Shown here piece by piece: positions 42,752 to 52,289 of a stretch of DNA of 64,000 nt. Source of the DNA: a bacterium (lineage in GTDB: Bacteria; Zhuqueibacterota; Zhuqueibacteria; Residuimicrobiales; Krinioviventaceae). The translations under genes were made by a program, and so were the position numbers. Within the stretch, counting starts at the first letter, position 1. Every line of letters begins with the position of its first letter. The notes below the pieces were generated by a model, which saw nothing but the letters and a program-made list of their open reading frames with translations, was not told the origin of the DNA and did no database searches. Location of the stretch: positions 1 through 64,000 of the forward strand of contig JAKQIY010000083.1 of NCBI GenBank assembly GCA_029561455.1, given 5' to 3'.

Positions 42752-43687
42752 ATGAATGTAAAAAACAGACAATTATTAAAACAACTCCTCCTGCTTTCAG
42801 GGCTGATCGCAGCCCCGTCATTATTTGCTCAAATGGTCAATATCGACCATATCACCCGCAAATGGCTGGATAGTGCTTATGCGGATCAGTCTCCGGCGCA
42901 AAAGCTGGATATTTACCTGCCCGAAAGCGGCGACGGCCCGTTCCCGGTGATCCTGTCCATTCATGGCGGCGCTTTTTCAGGCGGCGATAAACGGGATGGG
43001 CAGGTAACCCCCATGCTGGAAGGTCTGAAACGCGGCTATGCCGTGGTTTCCATTAATTACCGGCTGAGCGGCGAAGCCATCTGGCCGGCGCAGATAAACG
43101 ATTGTAAAGCGGCGGTGCGCTGGATTAGAGCGAATGCCGACGACTACAAACTGGCAGCTGGTAAAATTGCCGCCTGGGGTGGCTCAGCGGGCGGGCATTT
43201 GTCCGCCATGCTTGGCACAGCAGGCGATGTGGCATTGCTGGAAGACCTGTCCCAGGGCAATGCACAGCAATCCAGCCGCGTTCAGGCGGTGGTCGACTGG
43301 TTCGGGCCAACCAATTTCTTAACAATGGACGAGCTACAGAAACAGAGTGGCATTCCGAATCCGATGATCCATTCGGTTCCCAAATCGCCCGAATCACTGC
43401 TAATTGGCGGCAACCTGGAAGATTTTCCTGACAGAGTCAGTTCGGCCAACCCGGAAACCTATATCAGCAAAGACGCTCCCCCCTTCCTTATTCAGCATGG
43501 TACTGAAGACAACCTGGTGCCGCATCTCGGTTCACTTTTATTTGCCAGAAAGCTCGGCATGGCGCTGGGGTATGAAAAAGTAGCGCTCGAATTTTTCCCC
43601 AACACCGGTCATGGTGGCCCGGCATTTAATACCCGGGAGAACCTGGAGCGGGTTTTTACATTCCTGGATAAAGTTCTGGTAAAATAA
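42752..43687 (+). CDS. Secreted alpha/beta-hydrolase esterase (BD-FAE-like)
   Basis: A 311-residue esterase with a signal peptide (to about 26, SLFAQ). SIHGGAFSGGDK (oxyanion hole HGG), WGGSAGGHLSAMLG (nucleophile Ser in GxSxG), HGTEDNLVP (Asp) and NTGHGGP (His) form a full catalytic set. This type removes acetyl or feruloyl groups from plant polysaccharides, which fits a pectin or hemicellulose locus. It is GC-richer than the four genes before it and stands alone, with a terminator-like hairpin at 43792. Confidence 0.88.
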   Translation: MNVKNRQLLKQLLLLSGLIAAPSLFAQMVNIDHITRKWLDSAYADQSPAQKLDIYLPESGDGPFPVILSIHGGAFSGGDKRDGQVTPMLEGLKRGYAVVSINYRLSGEAIWPAQINDCKAAVRWIRANADDYKLAAGKIAAWGGSAGGHLSAMLGTAGDVALLEDLSQGNAQQSSRVQAVVDWFGPTNFLTMDELQKQSGIPNPMIHSVPKSPESLLIGGNLEDFPDRVSSANPETYISKDAPPFLIQHGTEDNLVPHLGSLLFARKLGMALGYEKVALEFFPNTGHGGPAFNTRENLERVFTFLDKVLVK

Positions 43688-43791
43688 AGCAGGCTTTATA
43701 TCTCACTTAAATAAATAATTAATATTGTATTGTAATTACAAGGGGGATTTTTTGCTTTTTTTTTACACACAAGTAGGGAATTAATTTAATC

Positions 43792-43824
43792 AAAATGGGG
43801 TAACAGTCATCCAGCCCCATTTTT
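43792..43824 (+). terminator. Rho-independent-type terminator after the esterase
   Basis: AAAATGGGG (43792-43800) pairs with CCCCATTTT (43815-43823) around a 14-nt loop and runs into TTTT then AAAC. The short stem with flanking A/T tract fits an intrinsic terminator, possibly acting in both directions. Confidence 0.6.
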
Positions 43825-44530
43825 AAACTTTATCAGCTACAACATTTTGTTAATTTTGTTGCGCAATCTGGTTATAAGAAAATTAACAAATGGCTTGTAT
43901 TCTCATTAAAATATTATTATAATATTTTACTTTACATTTGAGGTCACTCTTCACTATTGTCCCTACATTTGTGAAAGTTTTTTAACCTGTTGTTCTTTTT
44001 GTTTTCATGATTGCATCATCAGTTACGATTGAAGATATTTTTGTCTTTGCGTTTCAAAATAGCGCTTTTCAGGAATGATAAATTGAACATAGTTAAATAC
44101 CGGCTTTTTTCAATTGATGGAATTTTTACTCCCCGGAGTAATTCATCCGTCATTATGCTAACAATTACAGTGGTGAACCCAAAGTGACTAGTTTTTCCTG
44201 GAGCGGTCAATACTATTCTCCATTTTTAACTAAACACGCCTATCGCGCCAGTCGACGCATTATTAAAGCATGTCTAAAGCAGCTGCAAAAATTGATTTTT
44301 TCGATCAGGTTTTGTGGTTTTTATTCACAAAATACTTTGCTTAATTCCAACACCAACCGGAATAATATCCTGCAACTGCTCTCCTGTAGATTTCAATTTC
44401 AATATTTATCAATTTGACCAATAATAAAATTTTATGGATAAAATATTAGAAGAAATAGTGCCTATGGAATACTGTAAATTAAAAAAAATATTATATCATT
44501 AACTGAACAACCCAGAGATGGAGGTACCAG
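43825..44530. other. Intergenic region
   Basis: About 700 bp with no convincing gene. A 77-codon frame at 44184-44417 has no ribosome-binding site and an unprotein-like composition, so it is not called. No repeat of other parts of the window was seen. It ends at the operator/promoter of the receptor operon. Confidence 0.5.
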
Positions 44531-44578
44531 AAATTATCAAACGATAATTTGACACTGTTGGTAACTGGATAATAATAA
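44531..44578 (+). promoter_or_regulatory. Operator palindrome overlapping the promoter of the TonB receptor operon
   Basis: AAATTATC-AAAC-GATAATTT (44531-44550) is a perfect 8-bp inverted repeat. Its last two bases begin TTGACA (44549-44554), a consensus -35; TAATAA at 44573-44578 is a plausible -10 with an 18-bp spacer. The receptor gene starts 42 bp later after AAGGAGGG. A repressor bound to the palindrome would cover the -35. Confidence 0.55.
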
Positions 44579-44619
44579 GAACGAATAAAATGGAATCATT
44601 CTAATGAAGGAGGGTTGTA

Positions 44620-47346
44620 ATGACAAGATCTACAATGTCTCTGCTTTTACTGTTCTTGTGTCTCTGCCTGGCGTCATTGGCATCAGCACAAACAACCGGT
44701 AAAATTGCCGGTAACGTTTTGGATGAGCAAACCGGTGAACCGCTCATGGGCGCCAATATATCAATCCTTAACACCAATATGGGTGCGGCAGCCGGCGCCG
44801 ACGGTTCCTTTTTCATCATTAATGTTCAACCCGGTAGTTATAGTTTACGGGTACAAATGATGGGTTATGAAACGATGATATTGACTGATGCCCGGGTTTC
44901 AGTCAACCGCACGTTGAATATTACGGCAAAACTCAAACCGACAGTCATTGAAGGTCAGGAGGTTATTGTAACTGCCGAAAAATTACAGCTCAAAAAAGAC
45001 CAAACCAGTTCGGTGCGCAATGTTTCTGCCGATGAAATTGAACTGCTGCCAGTGGAAAGCGTTGGTCAGGTTGTCAACATGCAGGCGGGTGTAGTTGCCG
45101 GCCACTTTCGCGGCGGCCGCGACACCGAAGTAACCTATATGATCGATGGCATGCAGGTTGATAACAGCTTTTACGGCACATATAGCGGCGTCAGCGTCGA
45201 GACTGAAGCGGTTCAAGATCTTGAAGTTATAACCGGCACCTTTAATGCCGAATATGGCCGGGCCATGAGCGGTATTGTCAACGCAGTTACCAAAGAAGGC
45301 GAAAATTCCTTTCACGGTTCTGCTTCCGGCAGTGTGGCAAATTTTTTGACCGGTAAAACGGATGTCTTTCCCGGTTTGGAATTTAATTCCGATCTTAATA
45401 TGAGTCAGGATTATAAAATCCAGTTGGAAGGTCCGGTAATAAAAAATCGGTTAACCTTTTTTACCAATTACCGCTATCAAAACCTCAACGGCCACCTCAA
45501 CGGCATTCATAAATTTAATCCGTCCGATTACAGCGTCTATCCAACCGACGACCCCGCGACCTGGCATACGGAAGCCACCGGTACCGGTGAATATGTTTCT
45601 ATGGATAAAGACTATTATCATAATTTCACCGGCAAACTGGCCTTAAAAGTTACCAACAACATCAAAGCATCTGTACTTTATACTTTTAATAAAAGCAAGA
45701 ATAGCGATTATAACCATAATTATAAATATAATCCGACCGCGCTCCGTAATAATTATGGCGAATCGAATTACACCGCTTTTACGTTTACCCACATGATCAA
45801 TCGCGCCTTGTTTTACGACCTGAAAGTGTCGTACCTCAATAATGTCGGCGAAAGTTATGTATATGAAAATCCGCTCGATTCCCGTTATGTCCATCCCAAA
45901 TATGTGGGCACCGGTACAACCGGCTTTGCCACCGGCGGCAATGGAGACACAGGGAAAAGCACAGATTCGTTTAACGATCTGACCACCAAACTGGACTTTT
46001 ACTGGCAGGCCAATAAAATCCACAGTTTCAAAACCGGTGTTCTTTACATTGATCATGAGATTGACCGTTTCCGGGTCGATGTTCGCAATATCTATTCCGG
46101 TTTGTCATTTGAAAACGAACAGGAAGTTGATGCGGTTACCGGTAAAATTACTTACCCCTTTTATGAACTGGAAATAATGCCGATTACCGATAAAACCATG
46201 GACGTTTATAATGTTCGTCCTTATGAGCTTTCCGGTTATTTACAGGACAAAATGGAATTCCAGGAAATGGTCATCAATGTCGGCTTGAGGTATGATTATT
46301 TCAATTCCAACCAGGTCTTCCCTTCCGACCGCAGAAACCCGGCCAACCAGCTATCACTGCCGGATAGTATGATGTCGACATATAAAAAAGCGGACCCGCA
46401 AACACAACTCAGTCCCCGTTTTGGTTTGTCATATCAACTCAGTGACCAGGCGGTTATGCATATCAGTTATGGGCATTTTTTCCAAATGCCGCCAATGTAT
46501 TCTTTATATGCCAACAACATTTTCCGCGTACCTGTCAGCGATTATTCCACCACCATGGGTAATACCCTGTTAAAACCGCAAAAAACCATACAATATGAAA
46601 TCGGCATCTGGCAGGAGTTGACCAAAGGCATGGGTCTTGAACTGTCTTTGTACTATCGCGATATTTACGATTTGTTATCTACAAAAATTGTCTCTACGTA
46701 TAACCAGATCGAATACGGACTGTATACGAATAAAGATTATGGCAATGCGCGCGGTCTGGAAGTTAAATGGGATTATATCATCGGGAAATTTTATACAGGC
46801 TTGAATTATACACTGGCCTATACACGTGGTAATGCCGATAATCCGACCCAAACCTTTACCCGCGCCGGGAGTAGTATGGACCCCATTACACGACTTATCC
46901 CTATGACGTGGGATCAGCGGCATACTTTTAATACAACTGTCCGCTATTCGACCGGGAATATGGGCGCTACATTTTTGCTTTATTACAATTCGGGCACCCC
47001 GTATACTTATCAACCGTTGGAGATCAGCCCGCTCTCGCTGATTAATTTGTACGAAAACAATGCCTATAAACCATCGGGAATTACTTTAGACTTTTCGAGC
47101 TATTATAACATTACTCTTTTGGGGAATATCAAAGGTCAATTCACTTTGAATATTTATAATTTACTTGACAGAAAGAATGCCATGTGGGTGTATAACGATA
47201 CCGGTCAACCTTATACCACAATCATATTCGACAGTGACCGCGCTAACCATCGCAGTAATTTCAATACCTATGATGACCGTGTTCAAAATCCGACCGCCTA
47301 TTCAGCGCCCCGGCAAATCAAACTTGGATTTGGCATTTTGTTTTAA
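44620..47346 (+). CDS. TonB-dependent receptor with carboxypeptidase-like N-terminal domain
   Basis: A 908-residue outer-membrane receptor. Signal peptide about 1-23; a carboxypeptidase regulatory-like beta-sandwich (about 27-105, GKIAGNVLDEQTGEPLMGANI); a plug domain (about 110-230, with VTYMIDGMQVDN and TGTFNAEYGRAMSGIVNAVTKEG); then a 22-strand-type barrel to the C-terminal Phe (IKLGFGILF). Such receptors import oligosaccharides or siderophores with TonB energy. It is not followed by a SusD homologue; a very large secreted protein and a PorV-like barrel come next instead. Strong AAGGAGGG ribosome-binding site. Confidence 0.92.
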   Translation: MTRSTMSLLLLFLCLCLASLASAQTTGKIAGNVLDEQTGEPLMGANISILNTNMGAAAGADGSFFIINVQPGSYSLRVQMMGYETMILTDARVSVNRTLNITAKLKPTVIEGQEVIVTAEKLQLKKDQTSSVRNVSADEIELLPVESVGQVVNMQAGVVAGHFRGGRDTEVTYMIDGMQVDNSFYGTYSGVSVETEAVQDLEVITGTFNAEYGRAMSGIVNAVTKEGENSFHGSASGSVANFLTGKTDVFPGLEFNSDLNMSQDYKIQLEGPVIKNRLTFFTNYRYQNLNGHLNGIHKFNPSDYSVYPTDDPATWHTEATGTGEYVSMDKDYYHNFTGKLALKVTNNIKASVLYTFNKSKNSDYNHNYKYNPTALRNNYGESNYTAFTFTHMINRALFYDLKVSYLNNVGESYVYENPLDSRYVHPKYVGTGTTGFATGGNGDTGKSTDSFNDLTTKLDFYWQANKIHSFKTGVLYIDHEIDRFRVDVRNIYSGLSFENEQEVDAVTGKITYPFYELEIMPITDKTMDVYNVRPYELSGYLQDKMEFQEMVINVGLRYDYFNSNQVFPSDRRNPANQLSLPDSMMSTYKKADPQTQLSPRFGLSYQLSDQAVMHISYGHFFQMPPMYSLYANNIFRVPVSDYSTTMGNTLLKPQKTIQYEIGIWQELTKGMGLELSLYYRDIYDLLSTKIVSTYNQIEYGLYTNKDYGNARGLEVKWDYIIGKFYTGLNYTLAYTRGNADNPTQTFTRAGSSMDPITRLIPMTWDQRHTFNTTVRYSTGNMGATFLLYYNSGTPYTYQPLEISPLSLINLYENNAYKPSGITLDFSSYYNITLLGNIKGQFTLNIYNLLDRKNAMWVYNDTGQPYTTIIFDSDRANHRSNFNTYDDRVQNPTAYSAPRQIKLGFGILF

Positions 47347-47384
47347 TCAGTGTTGATGTGAATACACAAACCAGGAGAGTACGA

Positions 47385-50300
47385 ATGAAAAAGATCATTA
47401 CCTTAATAATTGGCCTCATCATCTGCCTGTACACGTCAGCATTCAGCCAGGGCAAGATTTATGAAGGCCCGGATGATCCGGCTGGGGATATTTCCGAAGA
47501 AAGAGCCGGTTATATGAATGGCAATCGTGTATTTCTATATTTTGAAAACACAACCCAGTTAGCTGACTATCCGCGCGTCAACACCTCTAAATGGCCAAAT
47601 GACTATACCGGTTGTCGAATGCTGGATAATGTCTCCGTTCTCATTGGCGGTGAAATATATTTGCAAAATGAAAAAGACCCGGTTACTGATCCCGCTCAGG
47701 TTGCACAGCTTTCCGCCCAGGGTGGCATTGATACCCTGTTCTATCTGCAGACCAGTGGTTTTCCCTCAGCCAGCATGGATATGAATTATGACGGGACAGT
47801 TGAATGGGGCTTTTACCCGGTGCCCGGTTATATGAATCCGTTACAGGATTACCCGGCAATGAGTAATAAACCGGACTCATGGCCGGTGGATGGCTGGCCC
47901 TCTACAGGCCGTTTGAAAAAATGGCCGGGAGAATGGAACGGCAGATTCGGTCGGGGTATTAGTTATGCCGATCTGGAAACTTATTTTGTGGCGAATGACG
48001 CCCAGGACATGGAATATATTATTCAACGCAATGACCCCGAAGAAAAACCCATTACGGAAGGACTGCGATACTATCCCCGTCCGGGAGTTAAAATCGGCGA
48101 TGTAAATCCCAATGTGACCATACAAAAAGGTTTTCCCTGGGGCGGACTCGGACTGCGGGTTGAAGTGCGCGGTTTTCAATGGAATAATCCGGAAGCCAAA
48201 GACATCATCTTCTGGGAATATAACATTGCCAACATTTCCGATTATGATTTGATCACCTGTGGGTTCGGATACTTTATTGATAACAGCATCGGCGGCGATA
48301 CCGGCGGTGACAAGGAAGAAGGCTATTTTGATAAAGTACTCGATTTGTCTTATGTGTGGGAATCGATAGGAATTGGCGAAGGCGGCCTGGTGCCGGGAAT
48401 CATCGGCATTGCCTACCTGGAGAGCCCGGGACGACCTTTTGATAATGCTGATAACGATGATGATGGTCTGATTGATGAAAAACGCGATAACGGCACCGGC
48501 GAGTTGATCGGTGCAACCGACGGCATTCAGGACATGAACAAATTCTTGTCCTTTTATAACTATACCAGCGATGACTTGCACCCGCATTATTCCGGTGATG
48601 AGGATCAGGACTGGTCTGATGGTTTGGATTTGAATAACAATGGCACATATTCATATCAGGGTAATGATGGCAAATGGGTCATTGAAGAGGGTGAATACGC
48701 AGGCGATGACGTCGGTTTGGATGGTGTTGGCCCGGCTGACTTGAACTACAACGGCCCCGACGAAGGCGAATGTAACCACCGACCGGATTATGTTGAAGCG
48801 GTAGGATGCGAGCCAAACTTTGCGGCTACGGATGTCTCAGAAGCCGATATGGTTGGCTTGACCTCCTTTGCATTGTTTGACTGGCCGCAGTGGCAGGAAT
48901 GGAATTATATGCTCGATGAAGATAAAATAATGTGGAATGTTATGAATTCGTTCAACCTGGACAGCTACCTGCTTTCCGCCGGCCCGGGCTCACTTTACGA
49001 AATTTTTGGTTCCACTGTCTTTCCATTTTATAAAGGCCGCACCGAACGTATCTCTATGGGTATAATGTTTAGTTATGACAATCTTGCCGATTTACAATCG
49101 TCCACGCATTATGCTCCCAAAATGTTCAGACTTAAAGAAACGGCCCAGGTCATATACGAGCGTGATTATCGCTTTGCCCAACCGCCGCTTATGCCGACAT
49201 TGCAAGCCACTGCGGGTGACGGTAAGGTGATCCTGAGTTGGGATAATATTTCCGACCAAAGAACCTACGAGCCGTTCCTGCAAAATGAGAATGATTTTGA
49301 AGGCTACAAACTCTATCGCGCTACCGATAAATTGTTCTCCGACGCTGAGATCATTACCACCGGTCAGGGAGACAAACACAGAAAAGCGCCAATTTTCCAA
49401 TGCGATGTAAAAAACAGAAGAATTGGGTACGCCAATTATGGTATTGTTGAAGGCAGCGCCTTTTATCTTGGCGACGATACAGGAATTAAACATTATTATA
49501 TTGATCAAGACGTCAAAAACGGCGTTACCTATTATTATGCCATTGTCGCTTACGATTATGGTGTGCCGGATTTTGGGGTATCGCCTACCGAAAATAATAT
49601 TGTCATCGAACTGGACGAAGCTGAAGAAATCGTTCGGTTGGGCCAAAATGTGGCTGTGGTAACACCGCAAACCAGGGCCGCCGGGTACAATCCACCCAAT
49701 ATATTAATAAACAAAGAGTTAACATCCGGTTCAATTACCGACGGCATGTTTACTCCTGTCATTATGGATATTAAAGAAGCGCTGGCAAATCATACCTACA
49801 AAATGACATTTCAAACCGATACAATCGGTCATTCGAAATCTGAACGTTATCGACATGCGATGGATATGAAATTGGTAACAAGCGGGTTGAAAATCTATGA
49901 TACCACTACTAATAATTCACTTACATATATAGAGAATTCAAACAGTTATCCTGAAGATAACTTGCTTTATAATTCGGATATTGATTATTGGTATTATAAT
50001 TCTAGTAAAACATTGCTGACCGATATTTTCAATGGCATCCAAATCACTATGAACATACCTGATGATTCTGTTTCTATTGATGTAGACCGGTCAGGCTGGA
50101 TCACCGGGTCATCCCAGATAAATATTGCCACCGGTGTGGAAACAGTATTTTTCCCATGGGAATATGAAATCGTATTTACCGAAGGAGCCGACCCATATAA
50201 AACAATAACGACTATGACAAGTAGTATAAAAGACACTGATGGCCGTTCAATTAAAAAAGATTCTTTATTGTTAAACCAAACATATAATTTTTATGTAATT

Positions 50301-50933
50301 AATAAAAAATCGGTTGATTCAACAGGAGCCTATGAAAAGGTTGATCTTGTCACTTTTGACCTGAATGACAATGGGGTTTATGATTGGGATCAGGATATCG
50401 TTCTTGTTGGCCATTGCATTTTATCTACAAGCAGATATTACTGGTGCGGTACCATTTTTACAATCGATTTACGCGCTAATGCTGATGAGCAAGCCTTGCC
50501 GAAAGCGAACGATGTGTATCGCCTTATTCTTTCACGGCCGCTAACAAAGGATGATCAATTTGTATTTACTGTTAATCCCGAACAAAAAGTAAAAAGGGCA
50601 AATATAAAAACTTCTATGGATTCCATCAAAGTTGTACCTAATCCGTATATTGCGACTAATGAAATGGAGACTGCTGTAGCCAATAAATACCTTAACCAGC
50701 GTCGTCGCATTATGTTCACCCATATACCGGCGCAATGTGATATCCGTATTCTGACCTCTTCAGGCATACTCGTCAATCATATTGAAGTGAATAATGAACC
50801 GGAAGCAGGCGCCGTTCACTGGGATTTACTCTCGTACGAAGGTTTGGAAATTGCCGCCGGCATGTATATTTATCACGTTAAATCCCGTGTAACAGGTGAT
50901 GAAAAAATCGGCAAGTTTGCAGTGATTAAATAA
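47385..50933 (+). CDS. Very large secreted protein with calcium loops and C-terminal sorting-like domain
   Basis: An 1182-residue exported protein. The ATG at 47385 is preferred (AGGAG at 47373-47377, then MKKIITLIIGLIICLYTSAFSQG as signal peptide); the frame opens at a GTG at 47358. Asp/Asn-rich calcium-type loops occur around 355-370 (DNADNDDDGLIDE) and 410-425 (GLDLNNNGTY). A fibronectin-like block (PLMPTLQATAGDGKVILSW...EGYKLYRA) lies near 600-690. The C-terminus (VVPNPYIATNE...LSYEGLEIAAGMYIYHV...GKFAVIK) is a FlgD-like sorting-type module. It follows the TonB receptor by 38 bp and may be the surface ligand-capturing partner; that is inferred from position. Confidence 0.8.
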   Translation: MKKIITLIIGLIICLYTSAFSQGKIYEGPDDPAGDISEERAGYMNGNRVFLYFENTTQLADYPRVNTSKWPNDYTGCRMLDNVSVLIGGEIYLQNEKDPVTDPAQVAQLSAQGGIDTLFYLQTSGFPSASMDMNYDGTVEWGFYPVPGYMNPLQDYPAMSNKPDSWPVDGWPSTGRLKKWPGEWNGRFGRGISYADLETYFVANDAQDMEYIIQRNDPEEKPITEGLRYYPRPGVKIGDVNPNVTIQKGFPWGGLGLRVEVRGFQWNNPEAKDIIFWEYNIANISDYDLITCGFGYFIDNSIGGDTGGDKEEGYFDKVLDLSYVWESIGIGEGGLVPGIIGIAYLESPGRPFDNADNDDDGLIDEKRDNGTGELIGATDGIQDMNKFLSFYNYTSDDLHPHYSGDEDQDWSDGLDLNNNGTYSYQGNDGKWVIEEGEYAGDDVGLDGVGPADLNYNGPDEGECNHRPDYVEAVGCEPNFAATDVSEADMVGLTSFALFDWPQWQEWNYMLDEDKIMWNVMNSFNLDSYLLSAGPGSLYEIFGSTVFPFYKGRTERISMGIMFSYDNLADLQSSTHYAPKMFRLKETAQVIYERDYRFAQPPLMPTLQATAGDGKVILSWDNISDQRTYEPFLQNENDFEGYKLYRATDKLFSDAEIITTGQGDKHRKAPIFQCDVKNRRIGYANYGIVEGSAFYLGDDTGIKHYYIDQDVKNGVTYYYAIVAYDYGVPDFGVSPTENNIVIELDEAEEIVRLGQNVAVVTPQTRAAGYNPPNILINKELTSGSITDGMFTPVIMDIKEALANHTYKMTFQTDTIGHSKSERYRHAMDMKLVTSGLKIYDTTTNNSLTYIENSNSYPEDNLLYNSDIDYWYYNSSKTLLTDIFNGIQITMNIPDDSVSIDVDRSGWITGSSQINIATGVETVFFPWEYEIVFTEGADPYKTITTMTSSIKDTDGRSIKKDSLLLNQTYNFYVINKKSVDSTGAYEKVDLVTFDLNDNGVYDWDQDIVLVGHCILSTSRYYWCGTIFTIDLRANADEQALPKANDVYRLILSRPLTKDDQFVFTVNPEQKVKRANIKTSMDSIKVVPNPYIATNEMETAVANKYLNQRRRIMFTHIPAQCDIRILTSSGILVNHIEVNNEPEAGAVHWDLLSYEGLEIAAGMYIYHVKSRVTGDEKIGKFAVIK

Positions 50934-51011
50934 GGCCTGACAATGGTAAAAGATCTGTTATCTGGTCAAACATTTATCTTTTCCCTTGTCTTCTATAAAG
51001 GAGAATAAAAA

Positions 51012-52067
51012 ATGAATATAAAGCTAGTACTGACAGGCATTTTGTTGTTCGTAGTGACATCATGCCTCTTTGCCAACAAGCCCTACCGGGTTGGTACAAC
51101 CGCAGCAAACTTTTTAGAAATGGGTATAGGCAGCAGCGCCGGCGCCATGGGCGACGCTTATGTGGCAGTGACCCGCGATTTGAATTCCGTTTACTGGAAC
51201 CCGGCGGGCCTTGCCTTCATGGATGCCAAGGAGGTACAATTTTCATATCAACCCTGGATAGCCGATATTAATGTCCAGTTTGCCGGAGCCGGCATTGTTA
51301 TGCCTCAAGTCGGTACGCTTGCGCTCAGCGTAAGTAGTATGAATTATGGTCGTACCGACGTTACCACCATGGATATGCAGGAAGGTACAGGTGAATCATA
51401 CCAGGCGATTGAATATGCGGCAACATTATCTTACGCCCGCAAACTTGCCCAATGGTTCAGCTTTGGGTCTTCTGTTAAATATGTATCTTCCAACATCTGG
51501 CACATGAAGGCCCAGGCTATGGCTCTCGATCTGGGCGTAATTATTAATACCTACTTTTTCTCCCCGACCAAAAACCGGGAAGATGGTATGACAATTGGTA
51601 TGAGTATTGCCAACTATGGCACCCGTATGCGTTATGACGGTATGGACTTGTTGCGGCCAATCGATATCCTGCCGGATCAAAATGGTAATTATAAAGATGT
51701 GGAAGGCCAGTTCCGGTTGCAGCAATGGGAACTGCCGCTTACCTTGCGGCTCGGTGTCGCTGTCTATCCAATCGTCACCAAATCACAAAAACTGACCCTG
51801 GCTGTTGACGCTTTGCATCCAAACAACAATTGCGAATCTGTCAATGTTGGCGCAGAGTACGGTTACCTTATACCCGGCGTAGGGCGTTTTCTGTTACGCA
51901 CCGGTTACCGCGGGCTATTTATGGAAGAATCTTTTTATGGAATGACCTTTGGGGCCGGTATGCATTTGACATTGCTTGGCAACAGGCAGCTTAAATTCGA
52001 TTATGCAGTCAAGGACTTGGGTATACTTGGCTACTCTTCGATATTTAATATTGGTTTTACATTCTAA
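51012..52067 (+). CDS. PorV/PorQ-type outer-membrane beta-barrel protein
   Basis: A 351-residue outer-membrane protein: signal peptide about 1-21, then the family hallmark at the N-terminus (FLEMGIGSSAGAMGDAYVAV, DLNSVYWNPAGLAFM) and a FadL-like barrel ending GYSSIFNIGFTF. PorV-type proteins hold or shuttle proteins with type IX-type C-terminal domains at the surface. The gene lies 78 bp after the gene of a protein with such a tail, which supports that role. AAAGGAG precedes the ATG, and a 15-bp perfect hairpin ends the operon. Confidence 0.88.
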   Translation: MNIKLVLTGILLFVVTSCLFANKPYRVGTTAANFLEMGIGSSAGAMGDAYVAVTRDLNSVYWNPAGLAFMDAKEVQFSYQPWIADINVQFAGAGIVMPQVGTLALSVSSMNYGRTDVTTMDMQEGTGESYQAIEYAATLSYARKLAQWFSFGSSVKYVSSNIWHMKAQAMALDLGVIINTYFFSPTKNREDGMTIGMSIANYGTRMRYDGMDLLRPIDILPDQNGNYKDVEGQFRLQQWELPLTLRLGVAVYPIVTKSQKLTLAVDALHPNNNCESVNVGAEYGYLIPGVGRFLLRTGYRGLFMEESFYGMTFGAGMHLTLLGNRQLKFDYAVKDLGILGYSSIFNIGFTF

Positions 52068-52074
52068 ATACTGT

Positions 52075-52108
52075 TGAAATCAAGGAGTCGCCTGACTCCT
52101 TGATTTCA
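52075..52108 (+). terminator. Perfect 15-bp hairpin ending the TonB receptor operon
   Basis: TGAAATCAAGGAGTC (52075-52089) pairs perfectly with GACTCCTTGATTTCA (52094-52108) with a 4-nt loop, 7 bp after the stop codon. It is followed by CTTTATAT, not a real T-run. Confidence 0.65.
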
Positions 52109-52289
52109 CTTTATATATGAGATATTACAAGATTTACAAAAGAAAAGAATTAAACCCAACCTGAATAATTGTAACTGTTAAAAAAATTATATAACTTTAT
52201 TGGACTTGTCATAAAAAAGTTGACTTTACAGTCAGGAACTGAAAGTAAACACAAAACAATAACTCTATTAGATAATGAGGTACATAAAA

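Noticed and set aside
44184-44417. 77-codon frame in the gap before the TonB receptor operon
   Set aside because: No ribosome-binding site, no coherent hydrophobicity or motif, and it lies in AT-rich non-coding sequence.
43688-44530. tRNA or riboswitch in the longest gene-free gap
   Set aside because: No cloverleaf with T-loop consensus and no recognisable riboswitch core was found on either strand by eye.
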